DNA of 64,000 nt from Mycobacterium rhizamassiliense (GTDB taxonomy: Bacteria; Actinomycetota; Actinomycetes; Mycobacteriales; Mycobacteriaceae): the NCBI RefSeq assembly GCF_900157375.1, contig NZ_LT721901.1, forward strand, positions 3,458,315-3,522,314, written 5' to 3'. This document shows, piece by piece, positions 20,426-30,314 of this stretch (position 1 is the first letter of the stretch; each line of letters opens with the position of its first letter). The position numbers and the translations under genes were made by a program. Below the pieces are notes generated by a model. The model did no database searches and had not been told where the DNA came from. It worked only from the letters and a program-made list of their open reading frames with translations.

Positions 20426-21666
20426 CAGGGGATCACTCGCATTGGCACCGACAACGGGCGCCGGACGTAGCTGCCGTCCGCCCAGGCGATCGCGGATTCG
20501 TCGACCTCGAAATTGGGGCAGCGGGCCAGCAGTTCGGTCAGCGAAACCCGGGATTGCATCCGGGCGGCCGCCGCACCCAGGCAGTGATGCGCGCCGTGGC
20601 TGAAGGTCAGGATGTTGCGCGGGCAGCGCGTCACGTCGAGTTCGCCTGCATCCGGGCCGTATTGGCGTTCGTCGAGGTTGGCCGAGCCGTAGAGCAGCAG
20701 CACCCGGCGGCCGGCCGGGATGGTGGTGCCTTCGATCGTCACGTCGCGGGTCACCGTGCGCGCGAGCCCCTGTGCCGGCGAGGTGAGCCGCAGCAACTCC
20801 TCGACCGCGTCGGGGATGCGGCCCGGATCGTCGACGAGCAGCCGGCGCTGGTCGGGCCGCTGATGCAGCAATGGCATTGAGCCACCCAGCATCCCGGTCA
20901 CGGTGTCGTTGCCGCCGGCGACCATCGTGAAGGTGAACGCCAGGATCGACAGCGTCCCGGAGATGTCGCCGTCGGCCCCGACCCCCGCGGCGACCAGGTG
21001 GGAGACGGTGTCGTCCTCGGGCTCGGTCCGGCGCCGCTCGATCAGGCTGGTGAAGTAGGCCATCATCGACCCGACGGCGTCGCCGACGGTTTCCAGCGCG
21101 CCCGCGACGCCGTTCGCGGTGGTGTTGGCCGCGACGATGGCTTGCGTCCAGCCGTCGAACTGCGCCCAATCGTCTTCGGGCACACCGAGATAATGCGCGA
21201 CCACCATCGACGGCAGCGGCTTGAACAGCTCGGTGACGATGTCGCCGCCGCCGTCGGCGCGCAGCCTTTCGATGCGCTCGACGACGAACTCGCGGACCTT
21301 GGGCTCGACCGCCTCGACCTGACGCGGGGTGAATCCGCGTGACACCAGCTTGCGGAACTCCGTGTGCACCGGCGGATCCTGCATCACAAACGGCGGATTA
21401 TCCTGCAGCCCAATCAGTTCCAGGTCGTTGTAGGTGACCGTCAAACCCTGGGCGGAGGAGAACGTCTCGTGGTCGCGGGCCGCGGCCCAGACGTCGGCGT
21501 GCCGGGACAGCACGTAGTAGTCGTGCTCGGGGTGGTTGGCCGGCACGACGTGGTGCACGGGGTCGTGATCCCGCAGCGCGCGGTACATCGGCCAGGGATT
21601 CGGCCAGGTGTCGGCGGTCGCGAGCTCGAACACGACCGGAGAACTCTGAGACATAACCGATGACAT
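20425..21666 (-). CDS. cyp130: Cytochrome P450 CYP130
   Basis: A 413-residue soluble bacterial P450. The I-helix oxygen-activation motif is VAGGNDTVTG (Asn-Asp-Thr in place of Asp/Glu-Thr), the K-helix ExxR is EELLRL, and the haem-binding loop is FSHGAHHCLGAA with the cysteine ligand. It matches the CYP130 sequence I recall almost throughout, with about six extra residues inserted after the start. CYP130 of M. tuberculosis binds azoles, and arylamine N-demethylation has been reported; the natural substrate is unknown. ATG 21666 is used, with ATG 21654 as alternative. It is the first gene of an operon with the TetR regulator, and its upstream side borders the accessory island. Confidence 0.95.
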   Translation of the reverse strand: MSSVMSQSSPVVFELATADTWPNPWPMYRALRDHDPVHHVVPANHPEHDYYVLSRHADVWAAARDHETFSSAQGLTVTYNDLELIGLQDNPPFVMQDPPVHTEFRKLVSRGFTPRQVEAVEPKVREFVVERIERLRADGGGDIVTELFKPLPSMVVAHYLGVPEDDWAQFDGWTQAIVAANTTANGVAGALETVGDAVGSMMAYFTSLIERRRTEPEDDTVSHLVAAGVGADGDISGTLSILAFTFTMVAGGNDTVTGMLGGSMPLLHQRPDQRRLLVDDPGRIPDAVEELLRLTSPAQGLARTVTRDVTIEGTTIPAGRRVLLLYGSANLDERQYGPDAGELDVTRCPRNILTFSHGAHHCLGAAAARMQSRVSLTELLARCPNFEVDESAIAWADGSYVRRPLSVPMRVIP

Positions 21667-21745
21667 GTCTCATTCGTACGACAACGACTGAAAAATGTCA
21701 ACCATGCGCATCGCCGGGCGCCCGGCCAGTGGGGCACTCGACACT

Positions 21746-21765
21746 GGTGGCCCGGCCAGCCGGGC
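21746..21765 (+). repeat. Left copy of 20-bp direct repeat flanking the island
   Basis: The 20 bases GGTGGCCCGGCCAGCCGGGC recur exactly at 27570-27589, in the same orientation and 5824 bases away. The core GCCCGG-CCAG-CCGGGC can form a 6-bp hairpin. In the frame noted for the junction it encodes Gly-Gly-Pro-Ala-Ser-Arg. Possible attachment-site or recombination scar; a common genomic hairpin is the alternative. Confidence 0.7.
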
Positions 21766-21936
21766 GCGAGTGCGAATTGCGGCGACAATTTTGGACGTCG
21801 GCTTCGCCGCCGCCCACCGCCTCGAGCTAGCTCTTGGCAAGCCGAGAACCAGCCGGGAACGACGGCACCGCGTGTGCGTGGCGCGCCACCAAGACCAATC
21901 GCAGTAGCACCGCGACGGACCTCGCTTTGTCGTAGC

Positions 21937-21951
21937 GCGACGCCGCGTCGC
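21937..21951. promoter_or_regulatory. Perfect inverted repeat upstream of the island operon
   Basis: GCGACGC-C-GCGTCGC is a 7-bp inverted repeat with a 1-base spacer, about 120 bases before the HNH-NACHT start. It could be an operator or a remnant hairpin. No regulator gene lies in the island, so this is only a candidate. Confidence 0.3.
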
Positions 21952-22074
21952 TTGCGCGGCGAATCAACGCGCCTCGACACTGTGCGCTCGGTCGTTGCTT
22001 ATCTGGGCGAGTGTTCATCACAATGGGCTCTAAGCTGCGCGGCTCAGAATGACTGTCCTAGAAAGAACGGCGCT

Positions 22075-25000
22075 TTGAATATCTCGGTTGCGGTCGTGAA
22101 GGTGCTCTGGTCTCGCGCGCTCGACCGGTGCGCCTTTCCTGGCTGTAACCAGTCGCTGACTGCGGACTCAGTAGACACGACTACCGGTGAGCCACTTACC
22201 AACCCGGTAGGTCAGCAAGCTCATATCCGCTCTTATAGAGTTGGCGGGCCGCGCTATGACCCGGATTACCCAGGTGCAAAATTGCACCAGTACGACAATC
22301 TCATCCTTTTATGCCCGACGCACCACGGCATGGTCGACGCCAACAACGGTGCAGCGTACAGCGTCGATGACCTTGTTGCTATGCGTCAGGCGCATGAGAA
22401 ACAGGCGAAGCGTCGCAGTGATATAGACACGACTATCCAGAAGTACATTGCAAATCGTTACGCACGCGAAGACAAAGTGCTCTTCGAACAGGCCGAACTA
22501 CATGGCCCGTCCGTCGACTCAATGTTCGTCGATGTGCCGTTCGCGTGTAAAATCGACGCTGCTGTCGCTGAGCTTATGATGCGGATAGCGAAGGATGCCC
22601 CCGGGGACTCAACGTCAGACGAGTCGGCGGACGGTTATGTCGTGACGGGCGCCGCGCAGGCGTTACTAAACCCGGGCTGGAAAAGTAACGCGCTACTTGT
22701 CGGAGGCCCTGGCCAGGGCAAATCCACTCTGTTGCAATACATCTGTCAGTTCTATCGCGCACGGCTACTTGGGAACGAGGAGTACACGGGCCAGGAGCAG
22801 CAGCTGCAAGAGCTCACTTCGCTGCGACGAGTTCCAATCCGGCTCGACCTGCGCGACTATGCGAATTGGGCCAGTAGAGCGGCTTCATTAAAGTCTGACG
22901 ATAAGCAGAGGCGTAAGAGATCCCGACCGCGGGCTGAGGAGCCCTGGAAGACCATCGAAGAGTACATAGCAGAAAACCTCGGGCGCGTCAGTGGCGGCCG
23001 TTCGTTCACTGTCGAAGACCTTGGCTTTCTCGTATCAACGAGACCAGTTCTACTTGCGTTTGACGGCCTCGACGAGGTCGCGAATTTGAAGTTTCGAGAA
23101 CTAGTGAGCTCGCAAATTGTCGACACGCACGTCCGACTAAACGTTGATGCTCACGATCTCACAATGTTAGTCGCAACGCGGCCAGGCGGAGTAACTTCAC
23201 TTCTCTGGTCTTCTGACAAGTTTCCGAAGCTGAACCTTCGGCGACTCACCTTTGGCTTGCGGTTGCAGTACCTGCAACGCTGGGCAGTGGTGGCCAAGCT
23301 GTCGGAGCAGGCTGCGGAGAGACTTCAAAGTACGTTCTTGGAGAACCAGAACTTACCGCACATTCGTGAACTTGCCTCGTATCCAATGCAGCTCGCGATC
23401 CTGCTTCACTTATTGCAGCGTCGCCAGTTGCTGCCCCAACGGCGCACTGATTTGTATTCCGAGTACTTCAAAACCTTCCTTGACCGGGAGCAGACTGAAG
23501 ACAAGGAGCCGCTGCTCGCCGAAGAACGGCAGGTAATCGAAGACATACACGCCTACATCGGCTGGTACATCCACAGTCGCGCAGAGGAGGGTACGAGTTC
23601 GGGATCTATCAAGCGAACAGAACTGAAGGCGGTATTGGAACGACACCTCGAAGGGCGCAAAGACGGCCAGGCACTCGCGCGCGAGTTGTTCTCGGCGCTA
23701 ACGACCCGCGTCTTGTGTCTTGTCGAGCGTGATCCGGGTTCCGGCGAGTTCCAATTCGACGTTCAATCCTTAAGGGAATACTTCGCCGCCGTCTACCTCT
23801 TCGACGAAGCCGGCCGCGACTCCCGAGACGATTGCCTCATCGCGCTGCTTAAGAGGCCCTACTGGTCCAATGTCAGCAGGTTTTTCGTCGGCATGTATTC
23901 GAAAGGCGAAGTTCGCGGCATGCGGTCGGTGCTCGAAGACATTGCGGCTGATGGATTTTTCGGCCTGCACCCGATATTGCGAACGGCCGCAACGCTTTTC
24001 TTGAACGATCGAACATACGAAGGCCAAAAAGATAGCCCGATTCAGGAAATCGTCGACTTTGTTTTGGACGGCCCAGGCGTAGTCCTCGCCGAGGATGGCC
24101 TACTAGACGTCGCGGGCGCTGCGCTTGAGTTTTCAGATCGTGCGGGCCGGCAGCAAGCGCTGCGCCACCTGCAGGCGCGCTTGTTAAATAATCCCGAGCC
24201 GGGTATTGCATCAGCGCTCGTCGCCAGTCTGCGGCGTCACGCAAATAAGCACGACGATCTGACCGATTGGTGGTGGGATCGATATGATGAAACCACTGAA
24301 TGGCTTAAGATCGCAAGCGATCTCGGTGTTCTTGGCGACCTCAATCGGGACCGCGAGCAGCGATTGATGTCGATACTCAGCAACTACAAGTCTGACTCCT
24401 GTTGGGCGACAGTGCTTTTGTCCGCCGGTGGATACTCAGGCTTCAGTGATGACATTCTCGGCATCGTCAAAGCAGAAATAAATGACGGCGCTGCGGAGGC
24501 ATACCGCGTCACGAATCGCGGGCTTCCAGTTGGACGGATGGTGATTAGCGGAGTCATTGCGATGATGCGGTCGGGCGCTCCTATAAGACCGGCAGAACGG
24601 GGTCTGTCTCGGACCAGGTTACGCGGGAAGAGCCGGGGTGCAATTCTGTCTGCTGTCGTCGAATGCGCTATGGAGGTGCTCCCTCAGAGGTCGATCAACT
24701 TGAAGGTTGACGACTGGCGGCGTCGACTGACTAGAGTTGCCGAAGTCTGGGGCGATGGGTGGGTGCTTCGTCAAGGAGTCGCAATCATCCCCGAAGCCAT
24801 CAACCTCGATCAACTGGGGGGCTCCGTGGCGAGCGAGCGCCCCGGATTGCAAGTGGCCCTCGCGCGAGAGTCCGAGGCTAGGACCCATCGCAAGGACGCC
24901 TCTTGGTGGAAGCAACAGCTCAACGCACATGAGGGAGACTTCGAGCTTCGATCCTGGCTCTTCTCACTTCTCACTGTCGCCTCGTCGGGAACGGTCATCG

Positions 25001-25587
25001 AGCTTGCACCTCAACTTGGAGAGGCTATCGACGCCCTTGCTCCAAGACACTTCGTGGGGATGCGGGATGCTATACGTCAGTTTCGGAAATACTCAATCGG
25101 TCGAGAGTTAGTGTTGCAAGATGCCTTGCGGTTGAACCGAATCATCCTGTCCCCGAAGGCCCTGTGGATGGTTCGCGCAGTGTCCACAGAGGGCAGTATT
25201 GTGTGGATCGATAAGCGACTCGCTGCTATGCACGACGAAGTGCTGTCGGCGGAAATTGGCGACCTTCGCGGTCTCGTCCTAGCCTCTCGTGGTGGGCGCG
25301 TATTCAAGTTCGAGACTTTCAAAGGCATTCGTGCCGGATTACCAGCCGGAGGATGGGCGAGCGAAATCAAGCTGGGGGCGCTAAGTGCGACGCTTGCGGA
25401 GAGAGTCTTGAAGCGGCCTCACGAATGGCCCGGGGATCTCGTACAACGTGCAGTAGAAAGTGTTGAGGACCGGATGTTATCGCCTTTGGATCCCGTTTCT
25501 GTCGTTGCTGGCCATGAGAACTGGTTCGCTGAGCCGGTTGGCGTCGACGATCGATGGACCGGACCGAGAACTAGGCCAGAGGAGTGA
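22075..25587 (+). CDS. HNH nuclease-NACHT NTPase fusion, putative defence sensor/effector
   Basis: A 1170-residue protein with an N-terminal HNH nuclease: Cys19 and Cys24 (CAFPGC), His50 (AHIRSY), Asn75 (YDNLILLC), Cys80, His83 and His84 (CPTHHGMVD) form the zinc and metal site. A linker leads to a NACHT-type STAND NTPase with Walker A GGPGQGKST from residue 210, a GKST lysine at 216, Walker B LLAFDGLDEV with Asp330, Asp333 and Glu334, and sensor-like LVATRPGG. Residues beyond about 560 are helical, repeat-like and probably sense a trigger. Bacterial NACHT proteins are known anti-phage NLR relatives. I chose TTG 22075 from the usual HNH start; longer in-frame starts (to 21874) are less likely. 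Lower GC than its neighbours. Activation by a phage protein is inference. Confidence 0.85.
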   Translation: MNISVAVVKVLWSRALDRCAFPGCNQSLTADSVDTTTGEPLTNPVGQQAHIRSYRVGGPRYDPDYPGAKLHQYDNLILLCPTHHGMVDANNGAAYSVDDLVAMRQAHEKQAKRRSDIDTTIQKYIANRYAREDKVLFEQAELHGPSVDSMFVDVPFACKIDAAVAELMMRIAKDAPGDSTSDESADGYVVTGAAQALLNPGWKSNALLVGGPGQGKSTLLQYICQFYRARLLGNEEYTGQEQQLQELTSLRRVPIRLDLRDYANWASRAASLKSDDKQRRKRSRPRAEEPWKTIEEYIAENLGRVSGGRSFTVEDLGFLVSTRPVLLAFDGLDEVANLKFRELVSSQIVDTHVRLNVDAHDLTMLVATRPGGVTSLLWSSDKFPKLNLRRLTFGLRLQYLQRWAVVAKLSEQAAERLQSTFLENQNLPHIRELASYPMQLAILLHLLQRRQLLPQRRTDLYSEYFKTFLDREQTEDKEPLLAEERQVIEDIHAYIGWYIHSRAEEGTSSGSIKRTELKAVLERHLEGRKDGQALARELFSALTTRVLCLVERDPGSGEFQFDVQSLREYFAAVYLFDEAGRDSRDDCLIALLKRPYWSNVSRFFVGMYSKGEVRGMRSVLEDIAADGFFGLHPILRTAATLFLNDRTYEGQKDSPIQEIVDFVLDGPGVVLAEDGLLDVAGAALEFSDRAGRQQALRHLQARLLNNPEPGIASALVASLRRHANKHDDLTDWWWDRYDETTEWLKIASDLGVLGDLNRDREQRLMSILSNYKSDSCWATVLLSAGGYSGFSDDILGIVKAEINDGAAEAYRVTNRGLPVGRMVISGVIAMMRSGAPIRPAERGLSRTRLRGKSRGAILSAVVECAMEVLPQRSINLKVDDWRRRLTRVAEVWGDGWVLRQGVAIIPEAINLDQLGGSVASERPGLQVALARESEARTHRKDASWWKQQLNAHEGDFELRSWLFSLLTVASSGTVIELAPQLGEAIDALAPRHFVGMRDAIRQFRKYSIGRELVLQDALRLNRIILSPKALWMVRAVSTEGSIVWIDKRLAAMHDEVLSAEIGDLRGLVLASRGGRVFKFETFKGIRAGLPAGGWASEIKLGALSATLAERVLKRPHEWPGDLVQRAVESVEDRMLSPLDPVSVVAGHENWFAEPVGVDDRWTGPRTRPEE

Positions 25588-25590
25588 TCT

Positions 25591-26892
25591 GTGTCGACCG
25601 CTGAACTGACAGAACTGAGACTGCCGGAGTTCAAGAGCCTTCGCGACGCTGTGATTCCGATCGACTCCTTGACGGTGATTGCGGGCCGCAACGGGTCGGG
25701 TAAGTCGAACGTCATCGATGGGTTGGCAGTTCTATCAGCGCTCGCTGAGGGTGGAGACCTGCGTGATTCCCTTGATGGTGGTCACGACGGCCCTGTAGTG
25801 AGGGGGGGATCCGAAGGCTGTGCCCCATTGGGTACCAATGCCTTTCAGCTGGGATGTACCGTTAGTCATGCTGGATCCCAATACTCACTGGATTTGGAAA
25901 TCCAAGTCTCGCCGCGGTTAGCAATTATCTCTGAGCACCTCTGGTCATCGCGCGGATCAGCGGGTCGGGTCGATTACCTGAGGTCGGATCCACCCGATCC
26001 GCACTCGTCGGATCTACAAGTGAGGTGGCACAACGGCAAGCGAGGAGTGAACCCGGCGATCGCCATGCGGTCCACTCAGCTACTAACGTCACAGGCGGCG
26101 ACGAGAGTCCCGGCGACATCGGCTGCGGGACGCAGGGTTCACGAGGTGGCCGAAATCGTGCTCTCTGCGATCTCGGGAATATTCATCCTCGACCCCGATC
26201 CGCATCAGATGCGCGAGTACGTGCCTGAACGCGATGCAGCGTTGCGGCGAAACGCAGACAACCTGTCCGCCTCGCTGAAACGTCTTGCCTCGGAACGGGC
26301 TGTGCAGGAAACGCTTCTGGAGATGACAAGGTCGTTATCCGAGGCTCAAGTGTCGGAGCTGACGTGGGCTACAAGCTCACTCGGCGACGTCATGGTGGTC
26401 GTGAAGGAAATGATGGGCGGACAGGTCCGCCCGGTCCCCGCGCGCCTAATGAGTGACGGCACCCTGCGATTCCTTGCGATTACGGCAGCGTTGCTCGACA
26501 AGCAGCCGGTGTCATTGTCCAAGACGATTCAACGTGGCCGACTGCTTGTCGTTGAGGAAATTGAAAGCGGATTACACCCATCGCAAGCGTCCGTCTTGCT
26601 CGAGCGAATCAAAAGTGTTGCTGCTGAGCGGAATATCCGCACGGTCGCGACTACACATAGCCCACCGCTGCTCGACGCCCTAACGGGCGCCGATCACGAG
26701 TCTGTAGTGGTTGCCAGCCGCGACAAGACGACTGGATGGAGCCGTGTTGACCGGCTAACGGACTTTCCTGACTACTTCGAGGTTGTCGGACGCACATCGT
26801 TGGGCGACAGCGCGGTTCATGACCGCCTGCGGCCTGGAAAAGTCAACGCCGATGCTGCACGTGCAGCGCTGGCAGAAATCTTCAAGTCATGA
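25591..26892 (+). CDS. ABC/RecF-type AAA ATPase (AAA_21/AAA_15-like) of the island
   Basis: A 433-residue ATPase of the SMC/RecF-like type found in OLD, Septu and PARIS-like defence systems. Walker A is AGRNGSGKSNV (Lys38), an ABC-signature-like MSDGTLRFLAI lies near residue 290, Walker B is LLVVEEIESGLHPSQ with the catalytic glutamates, and the switch histidine is in ATTHSPPLLDAL. No TOPRIM, HNH or other nuclease domain follows, so the nuclease function is probably supplied in trans. GTG 25591 has AGAGGAG 6 bases upstream and lies 3 bases after the HNH-NACHT stop. The PIN-like gene overlaps its end by 4 bases, which argues for a stoichiometric ATPase-nuclease pair. Confidence 0.88.
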   Translation: MSTAELTELRLPEFKSLRDAVIPIDSLTVIAGRNGSGKSNVIDGLAVLSALAEGGDLRDSLDGGHDGPVVRGGSEGCAPLGTNAFQLGCTVSHAGSQYSLDLEIQVSPRLAIISEHLWSSRGSAGRVDYLRSDPPDPHSSDLQVRWHNGKRGVNPAIAMRSTQLLTSQAATRVPATSAAGRRVHEVAEIVLSAISGIFILDPDPHQMREYVPERDAALRRNADNLSASLKRLASERAVQETLLEMTRSLSEAQVSELTWATSSLGDVMVVVKEMMGGQVRPVPARLMSDGTLRFLAITAALLDKQPVSLSKTIQRGRLLVVEEIESGLHPSQASVLLERIKSVAAERNIRTVATTHSPPLLDALTGADHESVVVASRDKTTGWSRVDRLTDFPDYFEVVGRTSLGDSAVHDRLRPGKVNADAARAALAEIFKS

Positions 26893-27416
26893 TGCGACCG
26901 CGCGTCGAGTTCATCGACACCTCAGTATTTTGCCACCTCATAGAAGTCCCGGGTAGAACGACCGCGCAGGAATCTGCCCACTTCGGAGACGAATTTAAGG
27001 TGCGCTATGCGAATGGCGTAAGGTTCGTTCTGCCAATAACAACCATCGTCGAGACTGGCAACTTCATCGTCCAATGCTCGGATCCGCACCCGGTCGCTGT
27101 GCGTTTCCATAAGGCACTCGAACTCGCTGCTTCGGATGAGCCGCCTTGGATCCTGCACGACCTTGCATGGAACGGCGAGTTCATTCGAGAGTTATTGGTC
27201 GGCAATGGAACCGGTACGACGCTGGTTAACCACTTCGCGACGAAGGCGTTAGGAGCGGGCGACTTGACAATCCTTGTCGAACGCGATCGATACGCGCGAA
27301 CGCGGTCCTTTGCTGCTGTCGATATCTGGACCACTGACGGTAAGTTCAACGCGTACAGGCCGCACCTACCGGCGAAGCACGCGGAGGCAATTCGAAATCG
27401 ACTTCGTAAGAAGTAG
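26889..27416 (+). CDS. PIN-like domain protein, putative RNase effector of the island
   Basis: A 175-residue protein with a PIN-like layout: Asp10 in VEFIDTSVF, Glu55 in ITTIVETGNFI, Asp125 in GAGDLTILVERD, and Asp145 or Asp150 in AVDIWTTDGKF. These are the spaced acidic residues of a Mg2+-dependent PIN ribonuclease. It lacks the short VapC length and has no antitoxin gene beside it. Instead its ATG overlaps the ATPase stop (ATGA), so the ATPase may be its regulator. A second ATG at 26892 is an equally plausible start. The acidic pattern is visible; RNase activity and a role in abortive defence are inferred. Confidence 0.75.
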   Translation: MMRPRVEFIDTSVFCHLIEVPGRTTAQESAHFGDEFKVRYANGVRFVLPITTIVETGNFIVQCSDPHPVAVRFHKALELAASDEPPWILHDLAWNGEFIRELLVGNGTGTTLVNHFATKALGAGDLTILVERDRYARTRSFAAVDIWTTDGKFNAYRPHLPAKHAEAIRNRLRKK

Positions 27417-27606
27417 CTACCGGCCGATGCGACCCTTCAACAGGCCGAGATCCGTCCTCGGGTCCAACGCGACAATGGCAAAACACGTCCGCCATCTTGT
27501 TGCCGATTCTTAGCGTCGCAGGTAGGAGGGTGCTGTTCGCCGCCGACATCAGCCGCAAATTCGTCGATCGGTGGCCCGGCCAGCCGGGCACCCGCGACAC
27601 AAAGAG
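27417..27606. other. Non-coding right end of the island
   Basis: 190 bases between the PIN-like gene and the convergent glcD-like gene. It includes the right 20-base repeat. I see no gene, no tRNA and no convincing terminator. Confidence 0.5.
27570..27589 (+). repeat. Right copy of 20-bp direct repeat flanking the island
   Basis: Exact copy of bases 21746-21765, in the same orientation, 18 bases from the end of the glcD-like coding region. Flanking bases differ on both sides beyond the 20 matched bases. Confidence 0.7.
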
Positions 27607-28986
<1,380 letters not shown>

Positions 28987-28995
28987 GGGCCGATT

Positions 28996-30243
28996 TTACG
29001 GCGTGGAGTCCTCAGCAAAGTCCGGCGCGCGATCCAGTTCGCGCAGCGACGGCAGCCCGCACGCGATGAGGCCGACGACCAGGATGGGCACCGCGAGCGC
29101 CAGGAAGGTAATCCGCAGCCCGGCGGCGTCGGCCAGGGGGCCGGCCACCAGCAGGCCCAGGGGGCCCGCGGCATACATCAACCCCGTCATCACCCCGACC
29201 ACGCGACCGCGCAGATGATGCGGCGCCCGGGTCTGCATCATGTAGTTGTAGATCGGCTGGATCGGGCCGTAGACCAGGCCGGTCACCCCGCACAGCACCA
29301 GGATCACCGGCAGCGGCGGCAGGAACGCGATGCCGACCGACGCGGCGCCGAAGGCGAGGGTCGCGGTCAGCACGGCCGTGCGTCGCCGCGTGCGGTTGGC
29401 CAACACCGCATACCCGAGCGCACCCACTACGCCGCCGACCCCGAGCGCCGCCAGCGCCCAGCCCAGCTGCTGGGGTTGGTGGTGGTCGCTGAAGTACTTC
29501 GGGAACAGCACGCTCTCCATCGGCAGGTACAACGCGGTGACGACCAGATCGATCAGGCCGAGCGTCCGCAACACCCGCAGCCTCCAGACGAACCGCATCC
29601 CTTCGGCCACACCGGATATCAGCCCTTCGGGTCTGGTCGCGCGGTGCGGCGCGCCGGTGCCGTCGAGCCGCAGCGCGCCAATTGCCAAGAACGACAACCC
29701 AAAACAGCCCGCCGTGACCCACATCGTATTGATGCCACCGACCGCGGCGATCATCAGACCACCGATCCCCGGGCCCACGATGTAGGCCAGGTTGAGGATC
29801 GCCTCGTACACGCTGTTGGTGCGGTCCAGCGACCAGCGGGCGCGGGCGGCGGCCTCGGGCAGCATCGACTGGCGTGCCGTCGTCCCGGCCGGATCGAAAG
29901 TGGCCGAAAAGAAAGCCAACACGGCCAGCTCGGCGACGTTGATCGCGTCCGCCCCGACCCACGACGCGAGCAGCGGGACGGCCGCGACCGCGGTGCCGGA
30001 CAGCGAGTCGGAGACGAGTGAAACCCGGCGGCGGCCGAAGAAGTCGACCGCGGTGCCGGCAACCAGCGTCGAGAGCACTAGCGGCAGCGTCATAGCGGCG
30101 GCCACGATCGACGCGTCGCTCGCGCTGTTGTGGTGCTGCAGCGCCAGCCACGGGAACGCGACCAACGAAATGCCGGTACCCGCGGTCGCCATCAGCGTGG
30201 CGAACAGGATGAGGAAAGCGGGGCCGCGGGCGGTGTTTGTCAT
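28996..30243 (-). CDS. tap: Tap-like MFS multidrug efflux pump (Rv1258c-like)
   Basis: A 415-residue, roughly 12-helix transporter of the DHA3 group. It matches M. tuberculosis Tap throughout, starting GPAFLILFATLMA and with VDFFGRRRVSLVSD as the loop 2-3 motif, LNLAYIVGPGIGGLM and LGWALAALGVGGVVGALG. Tap exports tetracycline, aminoglycosides and other drugs and is part of the WhiB7 intrinsic-resistance response in M. tuberculosis. The upstream gap of 71 bases to udgB is AT-richer than average but I could not confirm a WhiB7 box. ATG 30243. It is followed by the glcD-like gene in the same operon. Confidence 0.93.
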   Translation of the reverse strand: MTNTARGPAFLILFATLMATAGTGISLVAFPWLALQHHNSASDASIVAAAMTLPLVLSTLVAGTAVDFFGRRRVSLVSDSLSGTAVAAVPLLASWVGADAINVAELAVLAFFSATFDPAGTTARQSMLPEAAARARWSLDRTNSVYEAILNLAYIVGPGIGGLMIAAVGGINTMWVTAGCFGLSFLAIGALRLDGTGAPHRATRPEGLISGVAEGMRFVWRLRVLRTLGLIDLVVTALYLPMESVLFPKYFSDHHQPQQLGWALAALGVGGVVGALGYAVLANRTRRRTAVLTATLAFGAASVGIAFLPPLPVILVLCGVTGLVYGPIQPIYNYMMQTRAPHHLRGRVVGVMTGLMYAAGPLGLLVAGPLADAAGLRITFLALAVPILVVGLIACGLPSLRELDRAPDFAEDSTP

Positions 30244-30314
30244 GGGATATCGCGGCTGAATTTAACGTCTAAAGGCTATTGGGACCATCGAATTTCACCA
30301 TCACGGTCCGTTGA

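Larger units (their letters stand above)
21667..22074. other. Intergenic junction between cyp130 and the accessory island
   Basis: About 400 bases without a convincing gene. It holds the cyp130 promoter side, the left copy of a 20-base direct repeat (21746-21765), and a perfect inverted repeat at 21937-21951 upstream of the island operon. A + frame from about 21707 reads GRPASGAL, then after the repeat ARVRIAATILDVGFAAAHR. This weakly resembles the N-terminus of a TetR regulator before it degenerates, so it may be the stump of a gene interrupted by the island. No strong sigma-70 promoter could be called by eye. Confidence 0.5.
21746..27589. mobile_element. Putative acquired defence island (HNH-NACHT, ATPase, PIN-like)
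   Basis: The segment lies between cyp130 and the glcD-like gene, which are neighbours in M. tuberculosis. It is bounded by an exact 20-base direct repeat and contains only three same-strand genes, whose codon usage is visibly less GC-biased than the flanks, with TTA, AGA and ATA codons rare elsewhere in the window. No integrase, transposase or tRNA is present, so the means of movement is unknown. Homologous recombination between repeats or an excised, degraded carrier are both possible. Gene content is that of an anti-phage or anti-plasmid system by analogy with NACHT and ATPase-nuclease systems. Confidence 0.6.

Noticed and set aside
27346..27600. 84-codon minus frame at the island's right end
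   Set aside because: No family resemblance, overlaps the direct repeat and the end of the PIN-like gene.
30244..30314. WhiB7 box upstream of tap
   Set aside because: An AAATT stretch is present but spacing to plausible -35 and -10 elements did not fit well enough to report.
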